In this document: positions 1 through 7,355 of the stretch, piece after piece
Layout of the letters: every line of letters starts with the position of its first letter
Numbering within the stretch: position 1 is the first letter of the stretch
Notes under the pieces: model-generated
Told to the model about the DNA's origin: nothing
The model's database searches: none
What the model saw: only the letters and a program-made list of their open reading frames with translations
DNA from: WGAB01 sp964406105
GTDB lineage: Bacteria; Hydrothermota; Hydrothermia; WGAB01
Assembly (NCBI GenBank): GCA_964406105.1
Contig: CAYOQK010000058.1
Coordinates: forward strand, 1-46,439
DNA: 46,439 bases
Direction of reading: 5' to 3'
Position numbers and translations under genes: made by a program

Positions 1-137
1 CGGAACATCAGGCCCAGGGATCGGCTCTCCGGGGTAGCAGCGATTTCCACCCAAAGGGTATCCCCTGGATGTACCCACAAAGGCAACACGGGCAAAGCCT
101 GTGCCCATACTTGCAGGGCAAGGAAAAGGCCAGCCAT
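1..137 (-). CDS. DUF192 family exported protein, N-terminal part (cut by window edge)
   Basis: Only about 45 codons are inside the window; the rest lies to the left. The start is the ATG at 137-135, 10 nt after the queA stop, so it is probably the next gene of the queA transcript. The first ~14 residues (MAGLFLALQVWAQA) look like a short signal peptide. They are followed by a segment containing VEIAATPESRSLGLMF, which matches the opening strand and the 'tpe.r..GLMfR' signature of DUF192 proteins, small exported beta-barrel proteins of unknown function. No Shine-Dalgarno sequence is visible. The family call rests on this one motif. Confidence 0.7.
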   Translation of the reverse strand, partial: MAGLFLALQVWAQALPVLPLWVHPGDTLWVEIAATPESRSLGLMF

Positions 138-147
138 CAGGATGATT

Positions 148-1170
148 CTACAGGATCAGCATGGCGTCTCCGTAACTGAAAAAGCGATACCCCAGGCGCT
201 TGGCTTCTTCGTAAGCCCGAAGCAAAAGGTCTCGCCCCATAAAGGCCGAAACCAACAGGAGCGGGGTGGACCGGGGCACGTGGAAGTTGGTGATCAGGGC
301 ATCCAACACCCGAAACTGAAACGGTGGGTAGATGAACAAACGGGTCCAACCCTGCCGAGGGCCGCGGTCCAGTTGCCAGGTTTCCAGGGCACGGGTTACG
401 GTGGTGCCACATCCTACGATCCTGCGGCCCTGGGTTTTGGCCTGTTTCAGGGCTTCGGCCACGGCATCTGGGATCTCGTAGAACTCGGCCTCCATTCGGT
501 GTTGTCGCACATCCTCTGTGCGGATGGGCCGAAAGGTGCCCAACCCCACGTGCAGCACCAGGTACAGGATCTGCACGCCCTTGGCCTCCAACGCCTGAAG
601 CACCCGGGGGGTGAAGTGCAAACCGGCAGTAGGAGCAGCCACCGATCCAGGCTTGCGGGCAAACACCGTTTGATAACGCTCCCGGTCCTCAGGGGCGGCT
701 GGGCGTTTGATATAGGGAGGCAAGGGGGGCAAACCGTGCTCGTTCAGAAACTGCAAGAAGTCCAAACCCTGGGGCAGTTGGATCCGCCGAGGCCCTTCGG
801 GGGTACGTTCCAAGAGCACCAGGGTCACAGAACCCACCTGGAGCCGTTCGCCTTCGGCGAGTCGCCCCCGGGTGCGCACCAGAGCCAGCACCGTACCGTC
901 TTCGTGAGGTACACCAAGAAACAGGATCTCCACCCGTCCTCCGGTGGCCCGGGTGGCATACACCCGGGCCGGGAGCACTCGGGTTTCGTTCAGCACCAGG
1001 ACATCGCCTGGCCGGAAGTACTCGGGGATTTCGTAAAATCGGCGGTGTTCAAAGCGGCCTGTGTCGCGATGGACCACAAAGAGCCGCGCATGGTCTCGGG
1101 GTTCCACGGGCTTCTGGGCGATGAATTCCCGGGGAAGGTCAAAGTCGTAGTCCTGGAGACGGTAAGACAT
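148..1170 (-). CDS. queA: S-adenosylmethionine:tRNA ribosyltransferase-isomerase
   Basis: 340 residues, the usual QueA length. QueA transfers and isomerises the ribosyl group of S-adenosylmethionine onto 7-aminomethyl-7-deazaguanine in tRNA, the penultimate step of queuosine synthesis, in the cytoplasm. The N-terminus (YDFDLPREFIAQKP, then EPRDHARL) and the later AAPTAGLHFT and LHVGLGTFRP blocks are QueA signatures, and FITNFHxPRSTPLLL-type sequence is present near residue 290. The ATG at 1170 gives the canonical MSYRLQDYDF start. It has no Shine-Dalgarno and lies 33 nt downstream of tRNA-Glu on the same strand, so it may be expressed from the tRNA promoter. The DUF192 gene follows after 10 nt. 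Confidence 0.96.
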   Translation of the reverse strand: MSYRLQDYDFDLPREFIAQKPVEPRDHARLFVVHRDTGRFEHRRFYEIPEYFRPGDVLVLNETRVLPARVYATRATGGRVEILFLGVPHEDGTVLALVRTRGRLAEGERLQVGSVTLVLLERTPEGPRRIQLPQGLDFLQFLNEHGLPPLPPYIKRPAAPEDRERYQTVFARKPGSVAAPTAGLHFTPRVLQALEAKGVQILYLVLHVGLGTFRPIRTEDVRQHRMEAEFYEIPDAVAEALKQAKTQGRRIVGCGTTVTRALETWQLDRGPRQGWTRLFIYPPFQFRVLDALITNFHVPRSTPLLLVSAFMGRDLLLRAYEEAKRLGYRFFSYGDAMLIL

Positions 1171-1203
1171 GCAGACGCTCAGGGTTTTCTGGCAAAAAAG
1201 AAA

Positions 1204-1275
1204 TGGCCCCAGGGGGATTCGAACCCCCGCCGCCGCCTTGAAAGAGCGGTGTCCTAGCCATTAGACGATGGGGCC
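1204..1275 (-). tRNA. tRNA-Glu (anticodon TTC)
   Basis: Read on the minus strand, a 7-bp acceptor stem GGCCCCA/TGGGGCC, a D-arm with TAATGGCTAGGA, the anticodon stem CCGCT/GGCGG around loop CTTTCAA (TTC) and a 5-bp T-stem around TTCGAAT all fold correctly. The discriminator is A and CCA is not encoded. The T-loop holds one of only three TCGA tetramers in the window. A T-rich tract follows the 3' end. Confidence 0.97.
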
Positions 1276-1288
1276 ACAGAGAGCGGTT

Positions 1289-1294
1289 TATAAT
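1289..1294 (+). promoter_or_regulatory. Probable -10 box for trxB
   Basis: TATAAT at 1289-1294, about 100 nt upstream of the trxB start. No convincing -35 element lies 16-18 nt upstream, where tRNA-Glu begins. The same A/T patch read on the other strand serves as the -10 of tRNA-Glu, so it may be a bidirectional promoter core. Confidence 0.45.
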
Positions 1295-1320
1295 ATCCAG
1301 GCAAACCCGTCGGGAGTCAA
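1290..1320 (-). promoter_or_regulatory. Promoter of tRNA-Glu (and probably queA)
   Basis: On the minus strand TTGACT (1320-1315) is followed by TATTAT (1295-1290) with a 19-nt spacer, or by GATATT (1297-1292) with a 17-nt spacer. Either would start transcription about 8-15 nt before the tRNA 5' end at 1275. Confidence 0.6.
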
Positions 1321-1394
1321 CCGTTTTGAGCGGTTTCTGCCGCTTTCCCGGGTGGGACAAGAACCTTCCCAGCGCAAGAAAGGAGTGATGCTTC

Positions 1395-2327
1395 GTGGAG
1401 AAGAAACTCTGGGATGTGGCCATTGTGGGCGGCGGCCCCGCCGGCCTGACCGCTGCCATGTATGCCAGCCGCGCCGGCTTGAACACCGTGGTATTTGAAC
1501 GAGGAGAGGTGGGAGGCCAAGTGGCTCTCACCGATTGGGTGGAAAACTATCCCGGGTTCCCCGAGGGCATTGAGGGCCCCGCGTTGATGGAACGCATGAA
1601 AGAACAAGCCACCAAGTTTGGCACCGAGATCCTTTTGGACGAAATTGAAGGCCTCCGCCGGGCCCCAGACCATACCCTGGTGCTCACCGGCGTGGACGAC
1701 GAGTACTCCGCCCGGACCGTGATCATCGCCACCGGCTCCGATCCCCGCCGCCTGGGGGTACCCGGGGAGGACACGTATTACGGCCGTGGAGTTTCCTACT
1801 GTGCCGTGTGCGATGGCCACTTCTTCCAGGGAAAACGGGTGGCCGTCATCGGTGGGGGCAACTCGGCCAAAACCGAGGCCCTGTACCTGGCCAACCTCGC
1901 GGAAACCGTGTACCTTATCCACCGTCGCCGCCAGTTCCGGGGCGAGCGAATCTTGGACGAACGGGTGAAGGCCCGAGAAAACATCCAGCTGGTGCTGGAC
2001 ACCGTGGTGGAGGAAATCCTGGGCGATCAAAGGGTTACCGGCGTAAGGGTGCGCAACGTGAAAACCCAGGAAACCCGCGTGATCCCTCTGGAGGGCGTGT
2101 TCGTATACATCGGCCTCATTCCCAACTCCGACTTCGTGCGGGGCTTCGTGGAGTTAGACCCCGAGGGACACGTGATCACCAACGAACACATGGAAACCAA
2201 TCAGCCCGGCGTGTTCGCCGCCGGCGATATTCGTTCCGGCTCCCTTCGCCAAATCACCACCTCGGTGGGCGATGGAGCCATCGCCGCCACCCGGGCAGGA
2301 GAGTACATTGCCGAAGTCTTCGGATAA
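1395..2327 (+). CDS. trxB: Thioredoxin reductase (NADPH, flavoprotein)
   Basis: 310 residues, typical for the low-molecular-weight bacterial enzyme, which passes electrons from NADPH through FAD to thioredoxin. The FAD-binding GGGPAG is at residues 12-17, the redox-active CAVC at 136-139, the NADPH-domain GGGNSA at 153-158, the phosphate-binding HRRRxFRG near 176-183, and a C-terminal GVFAAGDI FAD motif near 275. The start is a GTG at 1395, preceded by AGGAG at 1381-1385 with 9-nt spacing; the ATG at 1388 is out of frame. rnr follows immediately and may overlap the 3' end. Confidence 0.97.
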   Translation: MEKKLWDVAIVGGGPAGLTAAMYASRAGLNTVVFERGEVGGQVALTDWVENYPGFPEGIEGPALMERMKEQATKFGTEILLDEIEGLRRAPDHTLVLTGVDDEYSARTVIIATGSDPRRLGVPGEDTYYGRGVSYCAVCDGHFFQGKRVAVIGGGNSAKTEALYLANLAETVYLIHRRRQFRGERILDERVKARENIQLVLDTVVEEILGDQRVTGVRVRNVKTQETRVIPLEGVFVYIGLIPNSDFVRGFVELDPEGHVITNEHMETNQPGVFAAGDIRSGSLRQITTSVGDGAIAATRAGEYIAEVFG

Positions 2328-4437
2328 GAAACGAAAGAAAAAGGTTCGGCCCGACCAGCTCTACGGGCCTATTCTTCAGTATCTCCAACGGAAGGGCAGC
2401 AAGGGGGGCACCGTCCGGGGCCTCCGCCGAGCCTTACGGCTCAAAAAGGCCCAGGACCATCTGATCCGCCAGGCCCTGCAGGATCTGCTCCAGGAAGAAC
2501 GGATCTACGAGGAACGGGGTCGGTTCTTCGTTCCCAAGCGCCGGGTGCAGGGACGCATCCAGCGGTTCAAAGAGGGGTTCGGGTTCCTGCTCTGCGACGA
2601 CGGCCCCGACATCTTCATCCCTCCCCACCACATGAAAAACGCCATGAACGGCGACATCGTGCTGGTGGAGGTCCTGAGGGAGAAGAAACGACCGGAGGGC
2701 CGGGTGGTCAAGATCCTCAAACACAGCATTCGCCACTTCATCGGCACCTATCGCCGTGGGTTCCGAGGGGGCTATGTGGAACCCGATGTGTTCACTCTGC
2801 CTCCACGCTTGCCCGTAGCCAAAGGGAAGGCCGAGGCCGACCACAAGGTGGTGTTCAAGGTCATCGGTCCCCCCAACCAGTACCAGGCGGTGATCATGGA
2901 AGACCTGGGCCATGAGGAGGATCCCTCGGTGGACATTAAGGTGGTGCTCCGAAAGTACGACCTGCCCGAAGGGTTCCCCCGCAACGTCCTCAAGGACCTC
3001 CGCAGAAAAATCCACGACGACGTGGCCCCCCTGCGCCAGGACCTTCGGGACCAACTGATCTTCACCATTGATCCCCGCACCGCCAAGGACTTTGACGACG
3101 CCATCTCGGTACGAAAAACGCCCGACGGCGGCTACGTGCTTGGGGTTCATATCGCCGATGTGTCCGCCTTCGTGCGCGAAGGCTCAGCGTTGGACCGCGA
3201 GGCTCTGAAACGAGGCACCTCTGTGTACCTACTGGACCATGTGGTGCCCATGCTGCCCCACGAGCTCTCAGGCGATCTCTGCTCTCTGCGACCCGGCGAA
3301 GATCGCTGGACCCTTTCCCTGGAGATCCGCCTGGATCCGCTGGGCACCCCCCGCAACCTCAAGATCTTCCCCGCGGTGATCCACTCACGGGCTCGCCTCA
3401 CATACCAAGACGCCCAACGCCTCTTGGAGGGCAAAGACCCCCAGGATCCGGAAACCGAACTCCAGGTGAACCTGGAAACCCTCCGCCACACCCTACAAAC
3501 CGCCCACGAACTGTACCGTTTGCTTCGGCACCGCCGGGTCAAACGGGGCGGCCTGGACTTTGACCTACCCGAGCCGGAGATCGCCCTGCTGCCCTCCGGT
3601 GAGGTATTGGACATCACCGAGGCTGTTCGCCTGGACACCCATCGCTTGATTGAGGAATTCATGGTGCTGGCAAACAATCAAGTGGCCACGTACCTCAGCC
3701 GCCGCCGGATCCCCACGATCTACCGCATCCATGAGCCCCCAAAACGAGAAAAGTTTGAAGAGTTTCTGCGGATCGCAGAGAGTATCCTGGGCCAACCCCT
3801 TCCAAAACCCCGAAAGCTCACTCCCAAGTACGTTCAACGGCTCCTGGAGGCCTTTGAAGGCACGCCCGAGGAAAAACTCATCAACTACCTGCTCCTGCGA
3901 TCCCTGGCCAAGGCCCGGTACTCCGTGGAAAACGTGGGCCACTTCGGCCTGGCCCTAAAGCATTACCTCCACTTCACCTCCCCCATCCGTCGCTACCCCG
4001 ATCTCGTGGTGCACCGCATCGTGAAGGCCCTGCTGTTAGGCCATCCTCGCACCGAGCCCGCTTGGGTGGAAACCCTGGAGAAGGTGGCCAAACAATCCTC
4101 TGAACGCGAAGAGATAGCCCAACACGCCGAGTTTGAACTCCTGGACATCAAGAAGATGGAGTTCATGAAGGGCCGAGTGGGCGAGGTGTTCACCGGCGTG
4201 GTCACCCACATCACCCCCTACGGCTTTTTCGTAGAGATCCCAGAGTACCTCACCGAGGGCTTCGTCTCTTTGGAACGCTTCCCAGAACGGATCTCCTTCG
4301 TGCGTGAAACCCGGACCCTTTGGCGAGGCGACCAACTGCTGGTGCGATTGGGCAGCCGCGTGCGCGTTCAGGTGGAAAAGGTGGACAAATTCCGCAAAGC
4401 CATGGACCTCCACCTGGTGGAGGTGCTCAAGGTGTAA
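2308..4437 (+). CDS. rnr: Ribonuclease R family 3'-5' exoribonuclease
   Basis: About 709 residues. RNase R degrades structured RNA processively from the 3' end. In order: a basic N-terminus, a winged-helix (RNase R HTH-like) region, two cold-shock/OB domains, the RNB catalytic domain with IDPRTAKDFDDAIS carrying the metal-binding aspartates, the HYLHFTSPIRRYPDLVVHR block, and a C-terminal S1 domain (GVVTHITPYGFFVEI). I prefer the TTG at 2308, with AGGAG at 2297-2301 and 6-nt spacing inside the trxB 3' end. An in-frame ATG at 2272 would overlap trxB by 56 nt and adds a Pro-rich stretch unlike the family. Translational coupling to trxB is likely. Confidence 0.95.
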   Translation: MPKSSDKKRKKKVRPDQLYGPILQYLQRKGSKGGTVRGLRRALRLKKAQDHLIRQALQDLLQEERIYEERGRFFVPKRRVQGRIQRFKEGFGFLLCDDGPDIFIPPHHMKNAMNGDIVLVEVLREKKRPEGRVVKILKHSIRHFIGTYRRGFRGGYVEPDVFTLPPRLPVAKGKAEADHKVVFKVIGPPNQYQAVIMEDLGHEEDPSVDIKVVLRKYDLPEGFPRNVLKDLRRKIHDDVAPLRQDLRDQLIFTIDPRTAKDFDDAISVRKTPDGGYVLGVHIADVSAFVREGSALDREALKRGTSVYLLDHVVPMLPHELSGDLCSLRPGEDRWTLSLEIRLDPLGTPRNLKIFPAVIHSRARLTYQDAQRLLEGKDPQDPETELQVNLETLRHTLQTAHELYRLLRHRRVKRGGLDFDLPEPEIALLPSGEVLDITEAVRLDTHRLIEEFMVLANNQVATYLSRRRIPTIYRIHEPPKREKFEEFLRIAESILGQPLPKPRKLTPKYVQRLLEAFEGTPEEKLINYLLLRSLAKARYSVENVGHFGLALKHYLHFTSPIRRYPDLVVHRIVKALLLGHPRTEPAWVETLEKVAKQSSEREEIAQHAEFELLDIKKMEFMKGRVGEVFTGVVTHITPYGFFVEIPEYLTEGFVSLERFPERISFVRETRTLWRGDQLLVRLGSRVRVQVEKVDKFRKAMDLHLVEVLKV

Positions 4438-4516
4438 CCCCTCCCACAGGCTGCAAGAGGCCAAAGCCCGGCGGGAACCACCCCTCCTCCAATACCCGAT
4501 CCCGTGCTTTGTGGTC

Positions 4517-5362
4517 TTACTCCTGCTGCCAGAGGGCTTGCCGTTCCTGCCGAAGACGCCGCAGAACCCGAAGGATGCGGGGAAAACGGGTAGAGGGGTG
4601 GGAAAAGAGATCGGCCTCTACGGGCACCACCCGGCTCTGCCAACCGATCTGCTGCCACGCGGAGTCCGGCCGGGCCTCACCCTGGACCATCTCCAGAATC
4701 AGGGGCGGGTTGAGCCTCAAGAGGTGTTCCAGGTTAAGGGGCACGTAGCCCGGTTGTTTCACCAAGTTCTCATACCCCGCGATTTCCAAAAGCTCGTGCA
4801 GAAAGGTACCCGAGCCCACTACGTACAGGTTCTGCAGGGTGCCTGGAGTGCGGTCGGCCACAAAGACCACGGGCAACCGAGGCCCCGAACGGGCACGGTA
4901 AAGGCGGAGGGTTTCTTGCAAGGCCTGCCGGAGTGCACGACCCTGGGGCTCCAAGTGAAGCCAGCGGGCCAAGGAGTCCAGGCTTACGAACACGTCCTGC
5001 AATGTCTGCGCCGGCAACGCCCGATACCGAATCCCCAAGCGGGCCAGAGAAGGCCCTACAAACCTTTCCTGGGCCCGGGTGATCAGTACCATGTCGGGCT
5101 GGAGTTCGGCAATGCGCTCATAGGAGGGGTCCAACCATCCCCCCACCCGTGGCACTCCAGCCACTGCGGGATCGTGGTCGTATCGGGTGACCCCCACCAG
5201 TGCATCACCGGCCCCCAGGTCCAGCAGGATCTCGGTGAGGGAGGGGGCCAACGACACGATGCGCTGGGGTGATCCTTGAGCCGCCAGCCCCGTGGCCACC
5301 AGCCCCACCCAAAGGGCCTGGGCCACCCAACCCAGGAATCCGAAGGGGTATCTTCGTTGCAT
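4517..5362 (-). CDS. BtuF-like periplasmic cobalamin-binding protein
   Basis: 281 residues from the ATG at 5362, which overlaps the preceding stop; a GTG one codon upstream (5365) is also possible. An N-terminal hydrophobic segment ending near AAQG is a signal peptide. The body opens with RIVSLAPSLTEILLDLGAGDALVGVT, whose central part is diagnostic of the BtuF/FhuD class of ABC substrate-binding proteins; ELQPDMVLI and GYENLVKQPG also fit. It should capture corrinoid in the periplasm after uptake by the TonB receptor encoded upstream in the same riboswitch-led operon. No permease (BtuC) or ATPase (BtuD) gene is in the window. It is the last gene of the operon and converges with rnr; I see no clear hairpin terminator in the 79-nt gap. 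Confidence 0.85.
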   Translation of the reverse strand: MQRRYPFGFLGWVAQALWVGLVATGLAAQGSPQRIVSLAPSLTEILLDLGAGDALVGVTRYDHDPAVAGVPRVGGWLDPSYERIAELQPDMVLITRAQERFVGPSLARLGIRYRALPAQTLQDVFVSLDSLARWLHLEPQGRALRQALQETLRLYRARSGPRLPVVFVADRTPGTLQNLYVVGSGTFLHELLEIAGYENLVKQPGYVPLNLEHLLRLNPPLILEMVQGEARPDSAWQQIGWQSRVVPVEADLFSHPSTRFPRILRVLRRLRQERQALWQQE

Positions 5363-6258
5363 CACGGTGCCTCAGCCCAACTCTGGATCCGTTGCACCAG
5401 TGCCCGAAATCCTGTGTGGGAGATCTGCTGGATCACCTCTTGAACCCTGGGATCCTCTTGGAGGTACCGGGCCAGTTCCAGGTGCTTATCAGCCAGGTCG
5501 TAAAAGGCAATCCCCCAAGGATCATACTTGGCCACAGTGAAAAGAGCCCGAGCGATGTCGTGCACCTGGGGTTCCACGAGGTAGAGCTCTATCACTACCC
5601 GAAAGTCGGAAAACCGCTGCACCAAGGCTGGCACTAAGATGTCCATCCAGTACACGAGGCGATAGTCCAGGGAGTACACGGGGAACATGAGAAACTCCAC
5701 CTGGCCTGAGAAAAAGGTTGGATCTACGCCATAGCGTTGCCGCAACCCATAGGGGTCTGGGGGAAGGGTGAGGGCCAGCGAAGCCCGGGTGGCTGCGCGA
5801 ATCTCCTGGAACCATTCGCGCAGCACTTGTACCCGCCATTCCACCAGATCGTGCATTCCGCGACGCCGACGGTCTTCAACGCAGCGGTGGCAAAAGCAGT
5901 ATCGCTCGTTGGGGAACTGGAAATCGCTCAGGACCACGGTTTTGTCCTCTGGGATCCGATGCAGAAGTTCCAGGATCTGCTGCCAGTGCTCTGGATGATT
6001 GGGGCACACCCAAGACCACGCAAAACCATCGTACACGTTCTGTTTGATCACCGCCAGTTCGCCGGTTACAGCCCGGGCTGCCCGATCGGGGTCCCTTTGA
6101 ATGCCCGCCGTGTCCCCAAACACGGAAAAGGTCAGAAAACGCGCCTCAGGGGGCACCGGTTTAACCGCACCAAAGGGCAACCGATGCGGCAGGAACACCC
6201 CATCAAATCGCTCGGTGTACTCGGGTTTGGCCCGTTGCGTGGAAAGAAACAGTTTCAT
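5362..6258 (-). CDS. Uncharacterised protein with CxCxxC motif, in B12 operon
   Basis: I do not recognise this family. From the ATG at 6258 it has 298 residues with no signal peptide or membrane segment. A longer start (TTG at 6324, overlapping the preceding stop) is possible, but the MKLFLSTQRAKPEY start looks natural. Visible features are DGFAWSWVCP, then VLSDFQFPNERYCFCHRC with a C-x-C-x-x-C cluster, then LTLPPDPYG, and near the C-terminus alternating strand/helix segments (VVIELYLVEP, DPWGIAFYDL). The alternation and the position of the Cys cluster resemble TIM-barrel glycoside-hydrolase-like proteins, but no catalytic residues can be named. It lies between the BtuG-like and BtuF-like genes with overlapping junctions, so a role in corrinoid handling is a context-based inference only. 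Confidence 0.7.
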   Translation of the reverse strand: MKLFLSTQRAKPEYTERFDGVFLPHRLPFGAVKPVPPEARFLTFSVFGDTAGIQRDPDRAARAVTGELAVIKQNVYDGFAWSWVCPNHPEHWQQILELLHRIPEDKTVVLSDFQFPNERYCFCHRCVEDRRRRGMHDLVEWRVQVLREWFQEIRAATRASLALTLPPDPYGLRQRYGVDPTFFSGQVEFLMFPVYSLDYRLVYWMDILVPALVQRFSDFRVVIELYLVEPQVHDIARALFTVAKYDPWGIAFYDLADKHLELARYLQEDPRVQEVIQQISHTGFRALVQRIQSWAEAP

Positions 6259-6320
6259 CGTTGATACCGTCCGGGGCGGGCCTGGAACCCGACACCCGGA
6301 CGCAGAACCCATGGCGAGAC

Positions 6321-7355
6321 TCAATCCACGATTTCGTAGTAGTGGACGATCTGGGCACCCTTGCCCTGCCCCAGGGGCACCCGTTGAAGTTCGTACCCTT
6401 GGGGGGTGAGGATCACCAGGTAGTCGTAAGCGTCGGCATTGCTGAAGAGGGCCACGTACACGGCCTCAGATGTGGCATCCACGTCCATCACGCCGTTGCC
6501 TTCATCCACGGTGAGGGGCAGGGAATCCACCAGGCTCATGGTTCCTATGTCCACTACCAACACCTGGGGAATGGCCCATCCAACGATGTAGGCCCGTTGC
6601 CCCTCTATATCCAGGGCTCCGGGCACTCCTGCGGTGATCGGGTACGAGTCCACCACGCTCAGCAGGTCGGGATCCACCTTCAGCAGATATCCGCCTCCTA
6701 AGGACCAATCGCCTCCGAGCACGTACAGGTAGCCGTCGGCCTCCACAACCTTGGAGGGGTTCACGCTGAGCACCAAGCTATCCTCCACCTGGAGGTCCGG
6801 CGACAGCACGTAGAGTTTGCCGGTGTCGCTGGAGTAGGTGGCCAGGTCGTAAAAGGTGGCAACCACATAGAGTTTGCCGTTGTATGCCACGATGCCGTCC
6901 AAGGCCCGGCCCACCTGTACGGAGTCCACCAGATGCCAGGAGGCGTCTAAACGGTACACCAGATCGCGTGTGAAGGAGGTCACATAAAAGTTGTTGTCCA
7001 GCGTTGCGAGTTGCATGGGATTGGAGCCATTGGGCAGGGGCACATGCTCTAAAACAGCAAGGCTTTTGGGGTCAATGACCTGAAGGGAAGGAGCCGCGGA
7101 GTACCCGGAGTTCACGAGGTAGAACCGGCCTTCATGCTCCAAAAGGAAGTTCGGCGTGTTGCCAGTGACCAGCAGATCGGGGAATAGGGAGTCCTGTTCC
7201 ACATCGTACACATCGCCGGTTTCACTAAGCCCATAGAGGATGAGAACCCGAGGGTGTGCATAGGGAACTCCGGTATCCGTGGGCTCATGGACACAGGCCG
7301 TAAGGAGCAGTGCCCACGCCACCCACACCGTTCCAATCATGGACCAACGCTTCAT
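6321..7355 (-). CDS. BtuG-like beta-propeller lipoprotein
   Basis: 344 residues. The start is the ATG at 7355, with AAGGAGG six nt upstream; a GTG one codon earlier is too close to that site. The signal peptide ends in the lipobox LLTAC (Cys21), so it is a lipoprotein. The rest is a repeated 'NxxYV...YxLD...V..V..G' pattern (for example GNTPNFLLEHEGRFYLVNSG, then KLYVVATFY, YLYVLGGD, RAYIVGWA and AVYVALFS), typical of YncE-type seven-bladed propellers. In Bacteroides the surface lipoprotein BtuG is such a propeller, partners BtuB and binds B12 very tightly. Position directly after a TonB receptor under a cobalamin riboswitch makes the same role likely here. The TonB gene stop overlaps its start. 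Confidence 0.8.
   Translation of the reverse strand: MKRWSMIGTVWVAWALLLTACVHEPTDTGVPYAHPRVLILYGLSETGDVYDVEQDSLFPDLLVTGNTPNFLLEHEGRFYLVNSGYSAAPSLQVIDPKSLAVLEHVPLPNGSNPMQLATLDNNFYVTSFTRDLVYRLDASWHLVDSVQVGRALDGIVAYNGKLYVVATFYDLATYSSDTGKLYVLSPDLQVEDSLVLSVNPSKVVEADGYLYVLGGDWSLGGGYLLKVDPDLLSVVDSYPITAGVPGALDIEGQRAYIVGWAIPQVLVVDIGTMSLVDSLPLTVDEGNGVMDVDATSEAVYVALFSNADAYDYLVILTPQGYELQRVPLGQGKGAQIVHYYEIVD

Noticed and set aside
142..1257. Long open frame on the plus strand opposite queA
   Set aside because: It mirrors a certain queA gene, runs into tRNA-Glu and has no family-like sequence.
2272..2307. ATG at 2272 as the rnr start
   Set aside because: It overlaps trxB by 56 nt with no ribosome-binding site, whereas the TTG at 2308 has AGGAG at proper spacing.
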